A stretch of DNA of 13,303 bases, taken from the NCBI GenBank assembly GCA_900758885.1, contig CAAETD010000106.1, positions 1 to 13,303 on the forward strand. The letters run 5' to 3'. Of this stretch, positions 12,584 to 13,303 are shown piece by piece. Position 1 is the stretch's first letter, and each line of letters opens with the position of its first letter. Position numbers and translations under genes: made by a program. Source of the DNA: an uncultured Collinsella sp. (GTDB taxonomy: Bacteria > Actinomycetota > Coriobacteriia > Coriobacteriales > Coriobacteriaceae). The notes under the pieces are model-generated. The model saw nothing but the letters and a program-made list of their open reading frames with translations. It was not told where the DNA came from and made no database searches.

Positions 12584-13303
12584 ATGAGGGTTTCCTGCAT
12601 AGCGTTCACTGAGAGGGGGTATGCGTTGGCGGAGCGCACCGCACGCGCGCTTTCCGATTGCGCGCAGACAGGCGAAGATGACCCTGACTGGGACGTTTCT
12701 GTTTCGCGCGGGTTCGGCGAGGGGAAGGCCGACCTGCGCACATGGACGGCGCTCGCGTGGGAAGCGTCGGACGCGCTTCTGTTCGTGGGCGCGGCGGGCA
12801 TCGCCGTGCGGGCGATCGCGCCGCATGTCGCCTCGAAGGCAACCGATTCCGCGGTTGTGGTGATTGACGAGGCGGGGCGCTTTGCCGTCCCGCTTTTGTC
12901 GGGGCATTTGGGCGGTGCGAACGAGCTTGCGCAAACTGTGGCACGCGCGGCAGGGGCCATCCCCGTCATCACCACGGCGACCGACGTCCGCGGCGTGTGG
13001 GCGGTGGATACGTGGGCGCGCCGTGCGGGGCTGGCCGTTTCGAATCCCGCGGCCATCAAGCGAGTGTCGGCGCGGCTGCTTTCGGGCGGGCGCGTGGCGC
13101 TCTATTCCGACATGCCGATTTCGGGACAGCCACCTGAGGGGGTTGACATTGCGTCCGACCGCGCTCGGGCCGATATCGTCGTGTCGCCGTTCGCTGGCGC
13201 GAATGCAGGTGCGTCCGTTCGCGCGTCGGAGACAACGGGCGAGGTCGTGCCCGCCGGTGAGACGGGGAAGCCGGCGGGCGTGCGGGCGCAGGCGCCTGCG
13301 CCC
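12584..13303 (+). CDS. cbiG: Cobalt-precorrin-5A hydrolase, N-terminal 240 residues (continues past the window)
   Basis: The ATG at 12584 follows the previous stop directly, and the frame stays open for 240 codons to the window edge. CbiG hydrolyses the ring lactone of cobalt-precorrin-5A, releasing acetaldehyde, before CbiD acts. Visible family features are LLFVGAAGIAVRAIAPHVASK (65-85), VVVIDEAGRFAVPLLSGHLGGANELA (91-116, with the hallmark LSGHLGGAN at 105-113), and PVITTATDVRGVWAVDTWARRAGL. After about residue 200 the sequence becomes an A/G/E/P-rich stretch without recognisable motifs. This may be the linker to the C-terminal CbiG domain or to a fused partner; fusions with other cbi genes are known in general but cannot be seen here. 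No separate ribosome-binding site is obvious, so coupling to the cbiL remnant is likely. Confidence 0.9.
   Translation, partial: MRVSCIAFTERGYALAERTARALSDCAQTGEDDPDWDVSVSRGFGEGKADLRTWTALAWEASDALLFVGAAGIAVRAIAPHVASKATDSAVVVIDEAGRFAVPLLSGHLGGANELAQTVARAAGAIPVITTATDVRGVWAVDTWARRAGLAVSNPAAIKRVSARLLSGGRVALYSDMPISGQPPEGVDIASDRARADIVVSPFAGANAGASVRASETTGEVVPAGETGKPAGVRAQAPAP

Overview
The window looks like chromosomal DNA of a high-GC, anaerobic, single-membrane actinobacterium of the Coriobacteriia, with Collinsella or a close relative most likely. This rests on codon use, the oxygen-independent (cbi) corrinoid genes, lipoprotein-type rather than periplasmic binding proteins, and the style of the tRNA and housekeeping genes. 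The genus is an inference; no marker gene is present.

Left part (1-4480). The first 41 bases may hold the start of a leftward gene. A promoter at 245-273 drives a tandem tRNA-Gln(CTG)/tRNA-Glu(CTC) unit that ends at a strong terminator (496-528). Rightward genes follow: a lysylphosphatidylglycerol-synthase-type membrane protein (636-1943) and a TetR-family regulator (2060-2671) with a perfect inverted repeat in front of it. A leftward radical SAM/SPASM-like protein (2860-4293) faces the regulator. Between the two lie a 20-bp inverted-repeat element and a 17-bp perfect hairpin. A solo copy of the repeat arm recurs at 4427-4443.

Right part (4481-13303) is a corrinoid/cobalt locus of two divergent transcription units around a regulatory region at 9922-10380. 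The leftward unit starts at a near-consensus promoter (10220-10248) and runs through a cobalamin riboswitch (10037-10179) and a terminator-like expression platform (9980-10008). It then encodes an exported CbiK-type cobaltochelatase with a combined Tat and lipoprotein signal (8995-9921), a small lipoprotein (8317-8850), a two-domain substrate-binding lipoprotein (6741-8312), a FecCD/BtuC permease (5696-6736) and an ATPase with an extra C-terminal domain (4481-5695). The rightward unit encodes CbiF (10380-11171), CbiD (11173-12357), a 77-residue internally deleted CbiL (12350-12583) and the start of CbiG (12584 to the window edge).

The two units plausibly work together. The B12-sensing unit would handle cobalt or a tetrapyrrole outside the membrane and import it, while the cbi unit builds the corrin ring in the cytoplasm. 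The most notable points are the exported chelatase tied to an importer under a B12 riboswitch, the collapsed cbiL, the two similar beta-rich lipoprotein domains, and the set of hairpins between cbiK and the transporter genes.
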